Below, piece by piece: positions 8,892 through 17,907 of a stretch of 64,000 bases of DNA. The notes beneath the pieces are model-generated. The model did no database searches. It was given only the letters and a program-made list of their open reading frames with translations, and was not told the origin of the DNA. The translations under genes and the position numbers were made by a program. The stretch covers positions 66,681 through 130,680 of the forward strand of contig CAZNPZ010000003.1 of NCBI GenBank assembly GCA_964575255.1, written 5' to 3'. Position 1 is the first letter of the stretch, and each line of letters starts with the position of its first letter. The stretch comes from JAEZHK01 sp964575255 (GTDB taxonomy: Bacteria > Bacillota > Clostridia > Christensenellales > Aristaeellaceae).

Positions 8892-10340
8892 CTATACGGT
8901 GTAGGTGGACGCGGCGGTGTCGCCGCCGAAGCCCGTCCAGTTGGTGTGGAAGTATTCACCGCGCGGCCGGTCGGTGCGCTCGTAGGTGTGCGCGCCGAAG
9001 TAGTCCCGCTGCGCCTGCAGGAGGTTCGCGGGCAGGTTTTCGGTGGTATACCCGTCAAAGTAGGAGAGCGCAGACGTGAACGCGGGCATCGGCACGCCGC
9101 TTTGGATCGCCTCCGCGCACACTCTCCGCCAGGCCGGGACGCAGGATCGGACGGTTTCCGCGAAGTATGGATCGAGCAGCAGGTTGGAAAGCGCCGGGTC
9201 ACGGTCGAACGCTTCGTTAATATGGCCTAAAAAGACGCTTCGTATGATGCACCCGCCGCGCCAGAGAAGCGCGATGCCGCCGTAGTTCAGGTGCCAGCCA
9301 TAGGTCTTCGCAGCGGCGCGCATCAGCGCGTAGCCCTGCGCGTAGGAGACGATTTTGGAAGCATATAGCGCCTTGCGCAGATTTTCAAGAAACTGTTCCC
9401 GATCGCCGGTGAACGCCGGTTTCTCGTGCGGGAAGACGTTCGCGGCGCGGACGCGCTCTTCCTTCATCGCGGACAGGCAGCGGCTGAACACCGCCTCGCC
9501 GATCAAGGTCAGCGGCACGCCCTCGTCCAGCGCGGAGATAGCAGTCCACTTGCCGGTGCCCTTCTGGCCGGCGGTGTCCAGAATCCTGTCCACAATAGAG
9601 GTTCCGTCCACGTCCCTGAAGGCCAGGATGTCCCGCGTGACTTCGATCAGGTAGCTGTCAAGTTCCGTTCTGTTCCAGTCCGCGAACACGCGGCTCATCT
9701 CGCCCGGCGTCATGCCCAGCACATCCCGCATCAACTGATACGCTTCGCAGATCAGCTGCATGTCGCCGTACTCGATGCCGTTGTGGATCATCTTGACGAA
9801 GTGTCCCGCGCCGTTTTCGCCCACCCAGTCGCAGCAGGGCACGCCGTCCGCCACCGCGCAGATGGACTGAAAGATTGGCTTTACAAACGGCCACGCGGTG
9901 GGGGAGCCGCCCGGCATCATCGAGGGGCCTTTCAGCGCGCCCTCCTCACCGCCGGAGACGCCGCACCCGATGTAATTTAACCCCTTGGACTCAACATACG
10001 CCGTTCGCCGGATCGTGTCCGGGAAGTGGCTGTTGCCGCCGTCGATCAGGATGTCCCCCTTCTCAAGGAGCGGCAGCAGCTGCTCGATCAGCGCGTCCAC
10101 CGCGCTGCCCGCCTTGACCATCATCATCACGCGGCGCGGCGGTTCCAGCGCAGCGACCAGTTCCTGAAGCGAGTAACAGCCGACGATGTTCTTCCCGCAC
10201 GCCCTGCCCTCTATAAAATTCTTGACCTTGTCAACCGTCCGGTTGGTTACCGCCACAGCGAAACCTTTGGATTCCATGTTCATCACCAGGTTTTCACCCA
10301 TCACCGCGAGCCCGATGAGGCCGATGTCCGCTTGACGCAT
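8892..10340 (-). CDS. gnd: 6-phosphogluconate dehydrogenase (decarboxylating)
   Basis: 482 residues, normal for the long form. It oxidises 6-phosphogluconate to ribulose-5-phosphate and CO2 with NADP+ in the cytoplasm (pentose phosphate pathway). The N-terminal Rossmann motif is IGLAVMGENLVMNM, with NRT after beta-2 typical of NADP use. The substrate and catalytic block is GCGVSGGEEGALKGPSMMPGG (~128-148), with KMIHNGIEYGDMQ (K, H, N) near 183-195. The C-terminal tail is intact. ATG at 10338-10340 is chosen over an upstream in-frame start at 10478 because AAGGAGAA precedes it and homologues start here. Confidence 0.96.
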   Translation of the reverse strand: MRQADIGLIGLAVMGENLVMNMESKGFAVAVTNRTVDKVKNFIEGRACGKNIVGCYSLQELVAALEPPRRVMMMVKAGSAVDALIEQLLPLLEKGDILIDGGNSHFPDTIRRTAYVESKGLNYIGCGVSGGEEGALKGPSMMPGGSPTAWPFVKPIFQSICAVADGVPCCDWVGENGAGHFVKMIHNGIEYGDMQLICEAYQLMRDVLGMTPGEMSRVFADWNRTELDSYLIEVTRDILAFRDVDGTSIVDRILDTAGQKGTGKWTAISALDEGVPLTLIGEAVFSRCLSAMKEERVRAANVFPHEKPAFTGDREQFLENLRKALYASKIVSYAQGYALMRAAAKTYGWHLNYGGIALLWRGGCIIRSVFLGHINEAFDRDPALSNLLLDPYFAETVRSCVPAWRRVCAEAIQSGVPMPAFTSALSYFDGYTTENLPANLLQAQRDYFGAHTYERTDRPRGEYFHTNWTGFGGDTAASTYTV

Positions 10341-10501
10341 ATTCTTCTCCTTGTCAGTGAATCGGTTGTATATTTCCTGTAAAATTATATTACCGGATGT
10401 ACGGCAATGCAATAAGAAGCGCATGAAAAACCCGCGTACGCTGTGATCTTGGAGCGAGGCGCGGGGATGAAGTGGCATGGTTTGGTTCGGAAACGGTCAG
10501 G

Positions 10502-11056
10502 TCAGCGCATATAGCCGCGCAGTTTCTCCTCCCACCATCCGAACGCGACTCGCCCCTCCGCCGGGATGCCGTCCCCATGGATCAGGGAAAGGTAGACCAG
10601 AAAGGAGCCGCCGGGCGGGAAAATAAGCTTTCCGTTTTCCGTTTCCACCATCGTCGTGATGGGTTCGCCCCTTCGGACGAACGCTTTGACGCCGCCCTCC
10701 GGCACGTTGGTGACGCTCGACGCCAGTTGGAGTTCGACTTTGGGTACCGGCGTCGGTCGGAACGCCGTGTTGGTGGGCGTCGCGGGCGCGGACGAGTACG
10801 GCCCCGGAACGAATGCGTTGAACCAGAACTGAGCGCGAAACGGCGCGGAGGAGATTTCCGTCACCGTCCATACGTTGACGTGCAGGTTGACGTTCGATCC
10901 CTCCGGGTTATAAAGCCGCGCCCAGGCGCTCGTGCCGTTTCCGAGCGTCAGCGCATCCGCGTATCCGATAAAGTACCGGCCGATTTCCGACTGGTAGAGT
11001 TCTATGGGGATGTTCACAGCTTTGGTCAGGCGGGAATCCCATTCAAATCCGGACAT
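10502..11056 (-). CDS. Hypothetical protein, beta-rich
   Basis: 184 residues with no membrane helix or signal peptide. The sequence is rich in V, T, F, N and aromatic residues with a Pro/Thr stretch in the middle (TPTNTAFRPTPVPK), which suggests a beta-sandwich. I do not recognise a domain with confidence; it resembles short uncharacterised Clostridia proteins of the DUF6143 kind, but I cannot confirm that. Start ATG has AGGTGATC, a near-perfect anti-16S match, so expression may be strong. It stands alone between gnd and a histidine kinase gene of the same strand. Confidence 0.6.
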   Translation of the reverse strand: MSGFEWDSRLTKAVNIPIELYQSEIGRYFIGYADALTLGNGTSAWARLYNPEGSNVNLHVNVWTVTEISSAPFRAQFWFNAFVPGPYSSAPATPTNTAFRPTPVPKVELQLASSVTNVPEGGVKAFVRRGEPITTMVETENGKLIFPPGGSFLVYLSLIHGDGIPAEGRVAFGWWEEKLRGYMR

Positions 11057-11187
11057 CGGATCACCTCATTTCGACAATGTGTCCATGAGATACTATGCCG
11101 GATATTCAGCGATTGACAGGAGAGATGCAAAGAGAAGCAGGAATGCTGTCTCCCGGTTCTGTCCTCGGCCGGGTTGATCATTGTGTT

Positions 11188-12624
11188 TTAAGTAGCTTCA
11201 CGAAGTGTCCAAAGGAACTGGAACTCCGTACCCCCACCGGGCCGGGCGGAAACTTCGATCTCGATCGCGTGCCGCTGGGCGATACGCCGCGCGATTGCGA
11301 GACCCAGCCCGGAACCGGCGCTGTCTTTCGCCGACGACGCTCGGAAAAACCGGTCGAACAGGTAGGGCAGTTCTTCCGGCGGGATGCCGGGGCCGCGGTC
11401 CAGGATGCGCACCCGATCCGTTTCCAGAAACACCTCGACGGTGGAATCCTCCGGCGAATACTTGACCGCGTTGTCCAGCACGATCAAAAACATCTGCCGG
11501 AGCCTTCCGTAATCGCCCGTGAACGCGACCGGCGCGCCCCGTTCCACGCGTATTTCAATGCGCCTCGCGCGCGCAAGACCCTTCGCGGAGCGAACCGCGT
11601 CGTCCAGCGCGTCACCCAGACTGACCGATTGCATTTCCAGCGGAAAGTCGGCGTTTTCCAGCCGCGTCAAATCCATCAGATCATTGACCAGTCGTTCCAA
11701 AGCGACGGTCTCCCGAAGCATCTGATTGTGATACTCCGTCACCTGAGTTGGTTCTGTTACCACCTGGTCGCACAGCGCCTCCAGCGAACCGCGCAGCACC
11801 GTGACAGGGGTTCGCAGTTCGTGGGAGATGTTGGCGATGAACGCCTGCCGAAGCTGATTCAGCCGTTCGCGTTCGCCTTCCGCGAGGCGGAGTTTTTCGC
11901 TGAGCTGGTCGATGGCCGACGCGAGGCGGCCGATCTCGTCCTTTTGCCGAACGCCGGTCTCGATGCCATACGCGCCGCCCGCGAGCCGGACGGCGATCTC
12001 CTCCATCCGGTTGAGCGGACGGGTGAACCGCGTCGCGAGCAGCGCCGCGAGCAGCGCCGACAGGATCAGCGCCGCCGCGAGGCCGCCGCCCATCGCGGTC
12101 AACCCCTGCCGCACCGCCTGGTCGACGCCGCTGGCCGGGGCGTGCAGAAGCAACGCGCCGATTACGACGTCGTTCGACAGGATTGGCGTGCCCACGGTCA
12201 GCGTCGGCGCGTCCAGAAGCCCGCTGAAGCTTTCGCTGAAGGTGGTCGCGCCGTCAAACACCTTCGCGACAACCGCCTCCGCGTCGACGGGCAGATCCTG
12301 ATAGACGACCTGTCTGCCCATCATGCCCGCGGTGATCAGGTTGAGGCCCTGATCCACCACCCACACATCGGTCATCGCGATCTGATCCAGCAGTTGAAGG
12401 TACGCGCCGTATCCGCCTCGGCGGCCCATCATACCGCCCTCGCCGGACATAAAGCCGGACAGCGACGCGGCCATCGCCTCCGCCCGCTGACGCAGCGCGT
12501 CTCGGTTCATCTGCACAGCGCTCTCCCGGAACAGCGCGACGAACGTGCCGCCCATCACCAGCGCGAACAGGATGAGCGCGGTTCCAAAGTACAGGAACAG
12601 CCGCCGCGCGATCTTACTTTTCAT
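11188..12624 (-). CDS. Two-component sensor histidine kinase
   Basis: 478 residues. Membrane helices at ~11-33 and ~170-192 flank an external sensor region with a GMMGRRGG run (Gly/Met-rich). HAMP follows, then HisKA with FIANISHELRTPVTVL (phospho-His), and HATPase_c with DNAVKYSPED (N box), DRGPGIPPEEL (G1), FDRFF (F box) and GSGLGLAIA (G2). ATG 12622-12624 is chosen because GAGGG precedes it; it overlaps the response regulator stop by 11 bp, so the two are coupled. The divergent neighbour is a secreted ferritin-like protein and may be a target. Confidence 0.93.
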   Translation of the reverse strand: MKSKIARRLFLYFGTALILFALVMGGTFVALFRESAVQMNRDALRQRAEAMAASLSGFMSGEGGMMGRRGGYGAYLQLLDQIAMTDVWVVDQGLNLITAGMMGRQVVYQDLPVDAEAVVAKVFDGATTFSESFSGLLDAPTLTVGTPILSNDVVIGALLLHAPASGVDQAVRQGLTAMGGGLAAALILSALLAALLATRFTRPLNRMEEIAVRLAGGAYGIETGVRQKDEIGRLASAIDQLSEKLRLAEGERERLNQLRQAFIANISHELRTPVTVLRGSLEALCDQVVTEPTQVTEYHNQMLRETVALERLVNDLMDLTRLENADFPLEMQSVSLGDALDDAVRSAKGLARARRIEIRVERGAPVAFTGDYGRLRQMFLIVLDNAVKYSPEDSTVEVFLETDRVRILDRGPGIPPEELPYLFDRFFRASSAKDSAGSGLGLAIARRIAQRHAIEIEVSARPGGGTEFQFLWTLREAT

Positions 12625-13303
12625 AAATCGCGCCCTCAAACTTGTAGCCGACGCCCCAGACGGTTTTGATCTCCCAGTCCGGATGCTCGTATTCGTCCAA
12701 TTTTGCGCGGAGCCGCCGGATGTGGGAATCCACCGTGCGGCTGTCGCCGAAATAGTCGTAGCCCCACACGCTGGACAAGAGGTTATCCCGCGAGAATACC
12801 TTCTGCCGGTTCGCGGCGAGCGTCCAGAGAATCTCGGTTTCCTTCTTGGTCAGCGGCACATTCTTTCCACCGATCTCAACCGAATAATCCTCCATGTCGA
12901 TCGAAAGGCTGCCCAGCACCAGCGGCTTCTTTTCATCGGCGGGCGCGATGCGCCGCATGATCGCGCGCACGCGCGCCATCACCTCGCCCGGCGAGAACGG
13001 TTTGACGATGTAGTCGTCCGCGCCGATGTCCAGCCCCATGATGCGCTCGAAGTCTTCGCCCCGCGCGGTGATCATGATGATCGGCACGCTGGAGGTCTTG
13101 CGGATCTCCCGGCACACCTCGAACCCGTCCACCAGCGGCATCATCACGTCCAGCAGGATTACGTCCGGGCGGCGCGCGCCGTATAGATCCAGCGCTTCGC
13201 GGCCGTTTCCGACGACAATCGTCTCATAACCCTCTTTGGCGGCGTACTGCGACAACACGGATGTGATCTGTTGATGGTCGTCGGCAATCAGCATCAGCGG
13301 CAT
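12614..13303 (-). CDS. OmpR/PhoB-type response regulator
   Basis: 229 residues. The receiver domain has the acidic pair DD (~8-9), phospho-Asp in VILLDVMMP (~52) and KPF (~101). The winged-helix DNA-binding domain ends with VWGYDYFGDSRTVDSHIRRLRAKL and VWGVGYKFE. It is the first gene of a pair with the kinase at 11188. No promoter or direct repeat was found with confidence in the 177 bp between it and the divergent DUF2202 gene. Confidence 0.94.
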   Translation of the reverse strand: MPLMLIADDHQQITSVLSQYAAKEGYETIVVGNGREALDLYGARRPDVILLDVMMPLVDGFEVCREIRKTSSVPIIMITARGEDFERIMGLDIGADDYIVKPFSPGEVMARVRAIMRRIAPADEKKPLVLGSLSIDMEDYSVEIGGKNVPLTKKETEILWTLAANRQKVFSRDNLLSSVWGYDYFGDSRTVDSHIRRLRAKLDEYEHPDWEIKTVWGVGYKFEGAIYEK

Positions 13304-13480
13304 GACAATCCCTCCCCGAACACAGCGTATCAGACATCTGTGACGAAATGATGACGCGGCGGCGTGCCCCCGTTTACGGCGTCATCAACAAAGAATACCC
13401 AAAACACAGTTTTGTCACTGATTTTTTCTATCCTTGGGTCATGGCAAACGGTTGCCGAATAGAAAACGGAGGAATCAAAC

Positions 13481-14203
13481 ATGAAACGCATTTCAAAATT
13501 CTTCACGCTCGCTGTCGCGCTGTTCGTCCTCACCGCCGTGTCGGTTACGGCACTGGCCGAGTACGGCTCAGGCGCTGTACGGGAGGGACAGACCTACACG
13601 ACCGAACAGATGCTGACTTATGCGATCCAGGATGAGTACATGGCACTGGCGGAGTATCAGGCGATCATGGAGAAGTTCGATGTGTCGCGCCCGTTCTCAA
13701 ACATCGCGTCCGCGGAACAAGTCCACATCAGCCTCCTGACGCCGCTGCTGGCGACCTATGGCGTGGAAGTTCCGGCGAACGACGCCGCGAGCCGCGTCAC
13801 GTTGCCCGAAACACTGGAACAGACCTACGAGGCAGGTGTAGCCGCCGAGAAGAACAACATCGCGATGTATGAAGCCTTCCTGAGCCAGAACCTGCCCGAC
13901 GATGTCAAAGCGGTGTTTACGCAACTGAAATCGGCCTCGGAAAACCACCTGCGGGCGTTCGAACGGAACGAAGGCAGAACCGGCGGCGCTCGGATGGGGA
14001 TTCAGGTGCGCGGCAATGGCAGGAACCGCATGGGTGTTGGTGGCGGGATGAACCGCGCGAACTGCGCGGGCGGCAACGGCGGGACGAACTGCGGAAACTG
14101 CGCAAGCCGTAACGGTGGCGCGAGCCGCGGAAATTGCGGACAGGGCTGCGGCGGCGCGAACAGCGTAGGTTGCGCGAACTGCCCGGTTGCCCCGGCGGCG
14201 TAA
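13481..14203 (+). CDS. Secreted DUF2202 ferritin-like protein with Gly/Asn/Cys-rich tail
   Basis: 240 residues. A signal peptide (1-25, cleavage after TALA) is followed by a four-helix ferritin-like DUF2202 domain (~40-165) with acidic/His positions DEYMALAEYQ, SAEQVHISLL, AAEKNNIAMYE and SENHLRAFE, candidates for a metal site. Residues ~167-240 form a low-complexity tail of GGM/GN/CG units with about 9 Cys (NCGNCAS, GNCGQGCGG, CANCP). Such tails are not part of the usual domain and suggest metal or thiol chemistry, or aggregation outside the cell. Start ATG has GGAGGAATC. It is divergent from the two-component pair, a hint of regulation by it. Confidence 0.85.
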   Translation: MKRISKFFTLAVALFVLTAVSVTALAEYGSGAVREGQTYTTEQMLTYAIQDEYMALAEYQAIMEKFDVSRPFSNIASAEQVHISLLTPLLATYGVEVPANDAASRVTLPETLEQTYEAGVAAEKNNIAMYEAFLSQNLPDDVKAVFTQLKSASENHLRAFERNEGRTGGARMGIQVRGNGRNRMGVGGGMNRANCAGGNGGTNCGNCASRNGGASRGNCGQGCGGANSVGCANCPVAPAA

Positions 14204-14221
14204 CTCTGGTAGAACAATTGT

Positions 14222-14251
14222 GGATCGCGGGCTTTCAAGAGCCCGCGATCC
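14222..14251. terminator. Perfect 12-bp hairpin between convergent genes
   Basis: GGATCGCGGGCT and AGCCCGCGATCC pair perfectly around a 6-nt loop. There is no T run on either side, so it may end transcripts weakly or act as a 3' stabiliser for the DUF2202 messenger. Confidence 0.55.
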
Positions 14252-14286
14252 GCGTTGTGGCGGTTCCGCCGCGTAACGGCTGCGGT

Positions 14287-15042
14287 CTATGGCTTGACCG
14301 AGCGGGTCGCGAAGAAGAGCGGGATGTTGAAATCATGCAGTCTGCCGGAGCCGGACGTATCCTCGAAGATGTCGGTCAGCACGAAGCCGGCGCGGAGTTG
14401 CCCGCCTACCTGTTCCTCGATGGTGTGGGAAAACTGGATGCCCCAGTCATCCCTGAGGGACATTTCGTACAGCGCCGGATCCTTCAACGGGTTGAAGGGG
14501 AGTTTGCGGACGATCGCCTGCTCTTCGTCGTCAAACGCATAGGCGAGGCCGTTGTCCAGGCCCGAAAGCAGCGCGCCGCCGCGCTTCAGAATGCGGTAAC
14601 ACTCGCGCCAGACGTGGTGGACATCCTCGATGTAGCTGTTGGAAACAGGATGGAAGATCAGGTCGAAGGAGTCGTCTTCAAATGGCAGCGGCTTGGTCAT
14701 ATCCGCCCGGACGATCTCGATTTCATACCCTTCGCGTTTCGCGACCAGCCGTTCCTGATCCAACTGGCGCTGGGAGTAGTCCAGCACCGTACACTTTGCG
14801 CCCAGCGCGGTGAAAACAGGCATCTGCTGGCCGCCGCCAGACGCGAGGCCCAGCACCCTTTTTCCGTTCAGATCGCCAAACCAGGCGTGCGGCACCGGCT
14901 TCGTCGGCGTCAAAACCACCGCCCAGTCACCCGCCTTCGCCTTTTGAAACGTCTCATGATCGACCGGACGGCCCCATTCCCAGCCGTTGTCCACCCATCG
15001 GTCGACGGTTTCCGAATTTATGCTTGCAAAATCATGATCCAT
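14287..15042 (-). CDS. Class I SAM-dependent methyltransferase
   Basis: 251 residues. Motif I is VLGLASGGGQQMPVF (~69-83), the acidic residue after beta-2 is in VLDYSQRQL, and motif II/post-II is FDLIFHPVSNSYIED. The N-terminal part (VDRWVDNGWEWGRPVDHETF) is typical of small-molecule methyltransferases of the Methyltransf_11 group. The substrate is unknown. ATG 15040-15042 is chosen because GGGAG lies 8 nt upstream. The gene is single and convergent with the DUF2202 gene. Confidence 0.85.
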   Translation of the reverse strand: MDHDFASINSETVDRWVDNGWEWGRPVDHETFQKAKAGDWAVVLTPTKPVPHAWFGDLNGKRVLGLASGGGQQMPVFTALGAKCTVLDYSQRQLDQERLVAKREGYEIEIVRADMTKPLPFEDDSFDLIFHPVSNSYIEDVHHVWRECYRILKRGGALLSGLDNGLAYAFDDEEQAIVRKLPFNPLKDPALYEMSLRDDWGIQFSHTIEEQVGGQLRAGFVLTDIFEDTSGSGRLHDFNIPLFFATRSVKP

Positions 15043-15188
15043 GGTGTCAGCTCCCTGATGTATTTTTCCTGAGTATATCATGAAATCGAGTTTTAAAGTA
15101 TTTTTCTTTCGAAGATTTTACCAAATCGGGTTGCAGCCTCATTGTCAACGGCGTATCATCGTTGCCATCAATGCATGGGGGCGATTCT

Positions 15189-15749
15189 GTGGCGAATGAG
15201 GAGCTTTTGATCCGGCTGGCGCGGGAAGAGGACGCCCCGGAACTCTTAAAAATCTACGACCCCTATGTGCGCGGCACCGTGATCACCTTTGAATATTCGG
15301 TTCCGTCGGTTTCGGAGTTTGCCGCGCGGATCCGGCACACGCTGGAGCGGTTTCCGTACCTGGTCGCGTCACTAGAGGGAGAGATCGTCGGCTACGCCTA
15401 CGCGTCGCCGTTTAAATCCCGCGCCGCCTACGACTGGTCGGTGGAAACCAGCATCTATGTAAAACAGGGATTGCGGGGCAGAGGCGTGGGCACCACGCTG
15501 TACCGGGCGCTGGAGGAGGAACTGGGCAGGATGCACGTCCTGAACCTCAACGCCTGCATCGCCTATCCGAATCCGGAGAGCGTCGGCTTTCACGAAAAGT
15601 TCGGGTATAGAATGGTCGGGCGGTTCAATATGAGCGGGTATAAACTGGGCGCGTGGCATGACATCGTGTGGATGGAAAAATCCATCGGACCGCATGACGC
15701 GCCGCCCGAAAGCGTGATCGCGTATCCGCTCTTGCCGACTGCGCGATGA
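15189..15749 (+). CDS. GNAT acetyltransferase, phosphinothricin/methionine-sulfoximine acetyltransferase type
   Basis: About 186 residues. The acetyl-CoA loop is RGRGVGTTLYRAL (Q/RxxGxG/A). YASPFKSRAAYDWSVETSIYV and LNACIAYPNPESVGFHEKFGY are hallmark blocks of the PAT/MddA group, which acetylates phosphinothricin, methionine sulfone or similar amino acids. A GTG at 15189 follows a GGGGG patch by 7 nt; ATG 15171 and TTG 15162 are in frame but have no ribosome binding site. Detoxification or housekeeping amine acetylation is inferred from the family. Confidence 0.85.
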   Translation: MANEELLIRLAREEDAPELLKIYDPYVRGTVITFEYSVPSVSEFAARIRHTLERFPYLVASLEGEIVGYAYASPFKSRAAYDWSVETSIYVKQGLRGRGVGTTLYRALEEELGRMHVLNLNACIAYPNPESVGFHEKFGYRMVGRFNMSGYKLGAWHDIVWMEKSIGPHDAPPESVIAYPLLPTAR

Positions 15750-15869
15750 CGCCGCTTGTGACGGCGCGTTCACTTTACCATAATAACCAACTGTGCATCC
15801 GGAGTAACTCAACAGTGTTGTGCTATACCTGCGCCAGTCCGATCCGGAGGAATGCGACTGCGTTAGGAT

Positions 15870-16220
15870 TGGCAGGAGGGCGACGAGCTGGTCTGCCAGA
15901 ACTGCGGCAACCGCTTTACGCTGGATCAGGTCGGACTGAGCGCGCGGGCGGCTGAGACCGGGTGCCGATCGCGAATATCAAGGAAAAATATCAACTACTC
16001 CAAAGGGCTCAAAGATTTTCGACGCAGAACAAGGAGCTGGAACGAAGCGTAGCAGCGCTACGCTGAGTGGAGGGCGACACGGTTCTGCGCGAAAAGATTC
16101 AGTCCGACGAGGAACTGATATTTTGGATTGGTATAAAGCCGACCGGACAGACGATGGCGATACCATCGTCATCCCGGCAGAGACGCTGAGAAAGGCGCCG
16201 AACTCTTCCCAGGCTGATCA
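15870..16220 (+). pseudogene. Remnant of a DUF2318-like metal-binding protein
   Basis: From 15870 the frame reads WQEGDELVCQNCGNRFTLDQ, then drifts; a shifted frame near 15960 gives VPIANIKEKY. This is the C-terminal CxxC (LVCQNCG) and NPVPI-like end of DUF2318 proteins. Around 16123 another frame gives DWYKADRTDDGDTIVIPAETL, which resembles the start of the same domain, so pieces may be out of order. No intact frame covers it. The rest of the 15750-16290 gap holds nothing I can name. Confidence 0.45.
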
Positions 16221-16290
16221 GATACTCCATTATGCAAAACCCGGCCCGCCGGAATGGATACCCGGCGGGCTGAGCCGTATCCCGGTGATA

Positions 16291-17670
16291 TCAGGCGTGC
16301 TTCAGGAACGCTTTCAGCGCTTTCAATGTCTCGTACAGGTCGGCCTTGCTGACGATTTCCCAGGGCGCGTGCATCGAGAGCACCGGAAGCCCCGCGTCCA
16401 TTACTTCCATGCCGTACAGCGCGCACATGTAGGCGATGGTGCCGCCGCCGCCCTGATCCACCTTGCCCAGTTCGGACGTCTGGAACGCGACGCCCTCGCG
16501 CTCGAAGATGCCCAGCACTTTCGCCACATACTCGGCGTTGGCGTCGTTGGTCTCGGATTTTCCGCGGCTGCCGGTATATTTGTTGAGGCTGACGCCGCGG
16601 CCCAGGTAGGCGGTATTCTTTCTCTCAAACGCGTCCGAGAACTTGGGGTCGTAGGCGGCGCTGACGTCGCAGGACAGCATCCGGCTCTTCGCGAGCGCGC
16701 GGCGAAGCGTCAGGTCGTTGCCGCCTGTGAGCGCGGCCAGTTCCGCCACCGCGTTTTCCAGCGTTCGCGCCAGCATGCCGGTCGCGCCGACGCTGCCGAT
16801 CTCCTCCTTGTCGGTCAGAAGCACGCAGAGCGTCGTTTCCGGCACGCCCTCAAAGCCCAGAAGCGCCTCGAAAGAGGTGAACGCGCAGCTGCGATCGTCG
16901 TGTCCATAGGCCATGATCATGCTGCCATCCAGCCCAAAATCCCGCGCGCGGCCGGCGGGAACCACTTCCAGTTCGGCGGACAGGAAATCCTTCTCCTCGA
17001 TGCCGTACTTTTCACCGAGCAGCTTTACGATCTGCGCCTTGACGGGCGTCTTGTCGTCGCCCGCGAGCGGTCTGGAGCCGACGATCACGTCCAGCGCCTC
17101 GCCGTCGATCAGCACGCCCGCCTTCTTTTCCAGCTGATCCTTGGACAGGTGCGCCAGAAGATCCGAGATGCCGATGACCGGCTCATCGTCCCGCTCGCCG
17201 ATCGTGACGGTGATGCTGGAGCCGTCCGTCTTCGCCACCACGCCGTGCAGCGCCAGCGGCGTCGACAGCCATTGATATTTTTTGATCCCGCCGTAGTAGT
17301 GGGTGTCCAGACAGCACAGGCCTTCCTCTTCGTACAGCGGGTTTTGCTTGACGTCCAACCGCGGCGAGTCCAGGTGTGCGCCAAGAAGGTTCATGCCGTT
17401 TTCGAGCGGCTGTTTTCCTATCAGGAACAGGATCAGCGTCTTGCCCATCGTGAGTGACATCAGTTTGTCGCCAGGGCGAAGCGGCGTTCCGCCCCATACC
17501 GCGTCCGAAAGCTCCCGATAGCCCGCCGCGCGCGCCTTTTCATACAGGTTTCGCGCGCACTCGCGCTCGGTCTTGCCGGCGTCTAGAAAAGCGCGGTAGC
17601 TTGCGCTGAGCGCTTCCACATGTTCAAGGTCTTCCGCCGTATAATTCAGCCATGCGTTCTTCGGTTCCAT
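16291..17670 (-). CDS. apeA: M18 family aminopeptidase (aspartyl/aminopeptidase I type)
   Basis: 459 residues, normal for the family. It is a cytoplasmic zinc exopeptidase that removes N-terminal residues from peptides. Metal and catalytic residues are visible: GAHLDSPRLD (His, Asp; ~97-106), TDKEEIGSVGATGM (Glu pair), AYGHDDRSCAF (Asp) and MHAPWEIVSKADLYE (His near the C-terminus). Start ATG 17668-17670 has GGAGGAAATC upstream. It is transcribed alone, divergent from the URO-D gene. Confidence 0.93.
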   Translation of the reverse strand: MEPKNAWLNYTAEDLEHVEALSASYRAFLDAGKTERECARNLYEKARAAGYRELSDAVWGGTPLRPGDKLMSLTMGKTLILFLIGKQPLENGMNLLGAHLDSPRLDVKQNPLYEEEGLCCLDTHYYGGIKKYQWLSTPLALHGVVAKTDGSSITVTIGERDDEPVIGISDLLAHLSKDQLEKKAGVLIDGEALDVIVGSRPLAGDDKTPVKAQIVKLLGEKYGIEEKDFLSAELEVVPAGRARDFGLDGSMIMAYGHDDRSCAFTSFEALLGFEGVPETTLCVLLTDKEEIGSVGATGMLARTLENAVAELAALTGGNDLTLRRALAKSRMLSCDVSAAYDPKFSDAFERKNTAYLGRGVSLNKYTGSRGKSETNDANAEYVAKVLGIFEREGVAFQTSELGKVDQGGGGTIAYMCALYGMEVMDAGLPVLSMHAPWEIVSKADLYETLKALKAFLKHA

Positions 17671-17833
17671 GATTTCCTCCAGAATGCCATAATTTTCGTT
17701 ACGTCCATATTATCACCGGGGGCGCGCCGTGGCAAGCGTTTCAGTCCGTTTTCTTCAAAACATAATCACTGTGTGAAACGGCTTACCACAAGCGCATGTT
17801 GTGAAAAACGCATGATCGTGTTATGAAATTCAA

Positions 17834-17862
17834 TTGTGTGTCCGTCTGCGCGCATGTACAAT
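17834..17862 (+). promoter_or_regulatory. Promoter of the URO-D family gene
   Basis: -35 TTGTGT at 17834-17839, 17-nt spacer, -10 TACAAT at 17857-17862. The ATG lies 45 bp downstream. Confidence 0.55.
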
Positions 17863-17907
17863 GGGATTATCCGCGGCCTGCGGGCCGCCCGCGCGGGAGG
17901 GTCTTTT

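Noticed and set aside
16123..17457. Long plus-strand open frame (444 codons) opposite the M18 aminopeptidase
   Set aside because: It lies antisense to a complete enzyme gene, has no ribosome binding site and reads as Arg/His/Gln-rich low-quality protein, as expected for the antisense of GC-rich coding DNA.
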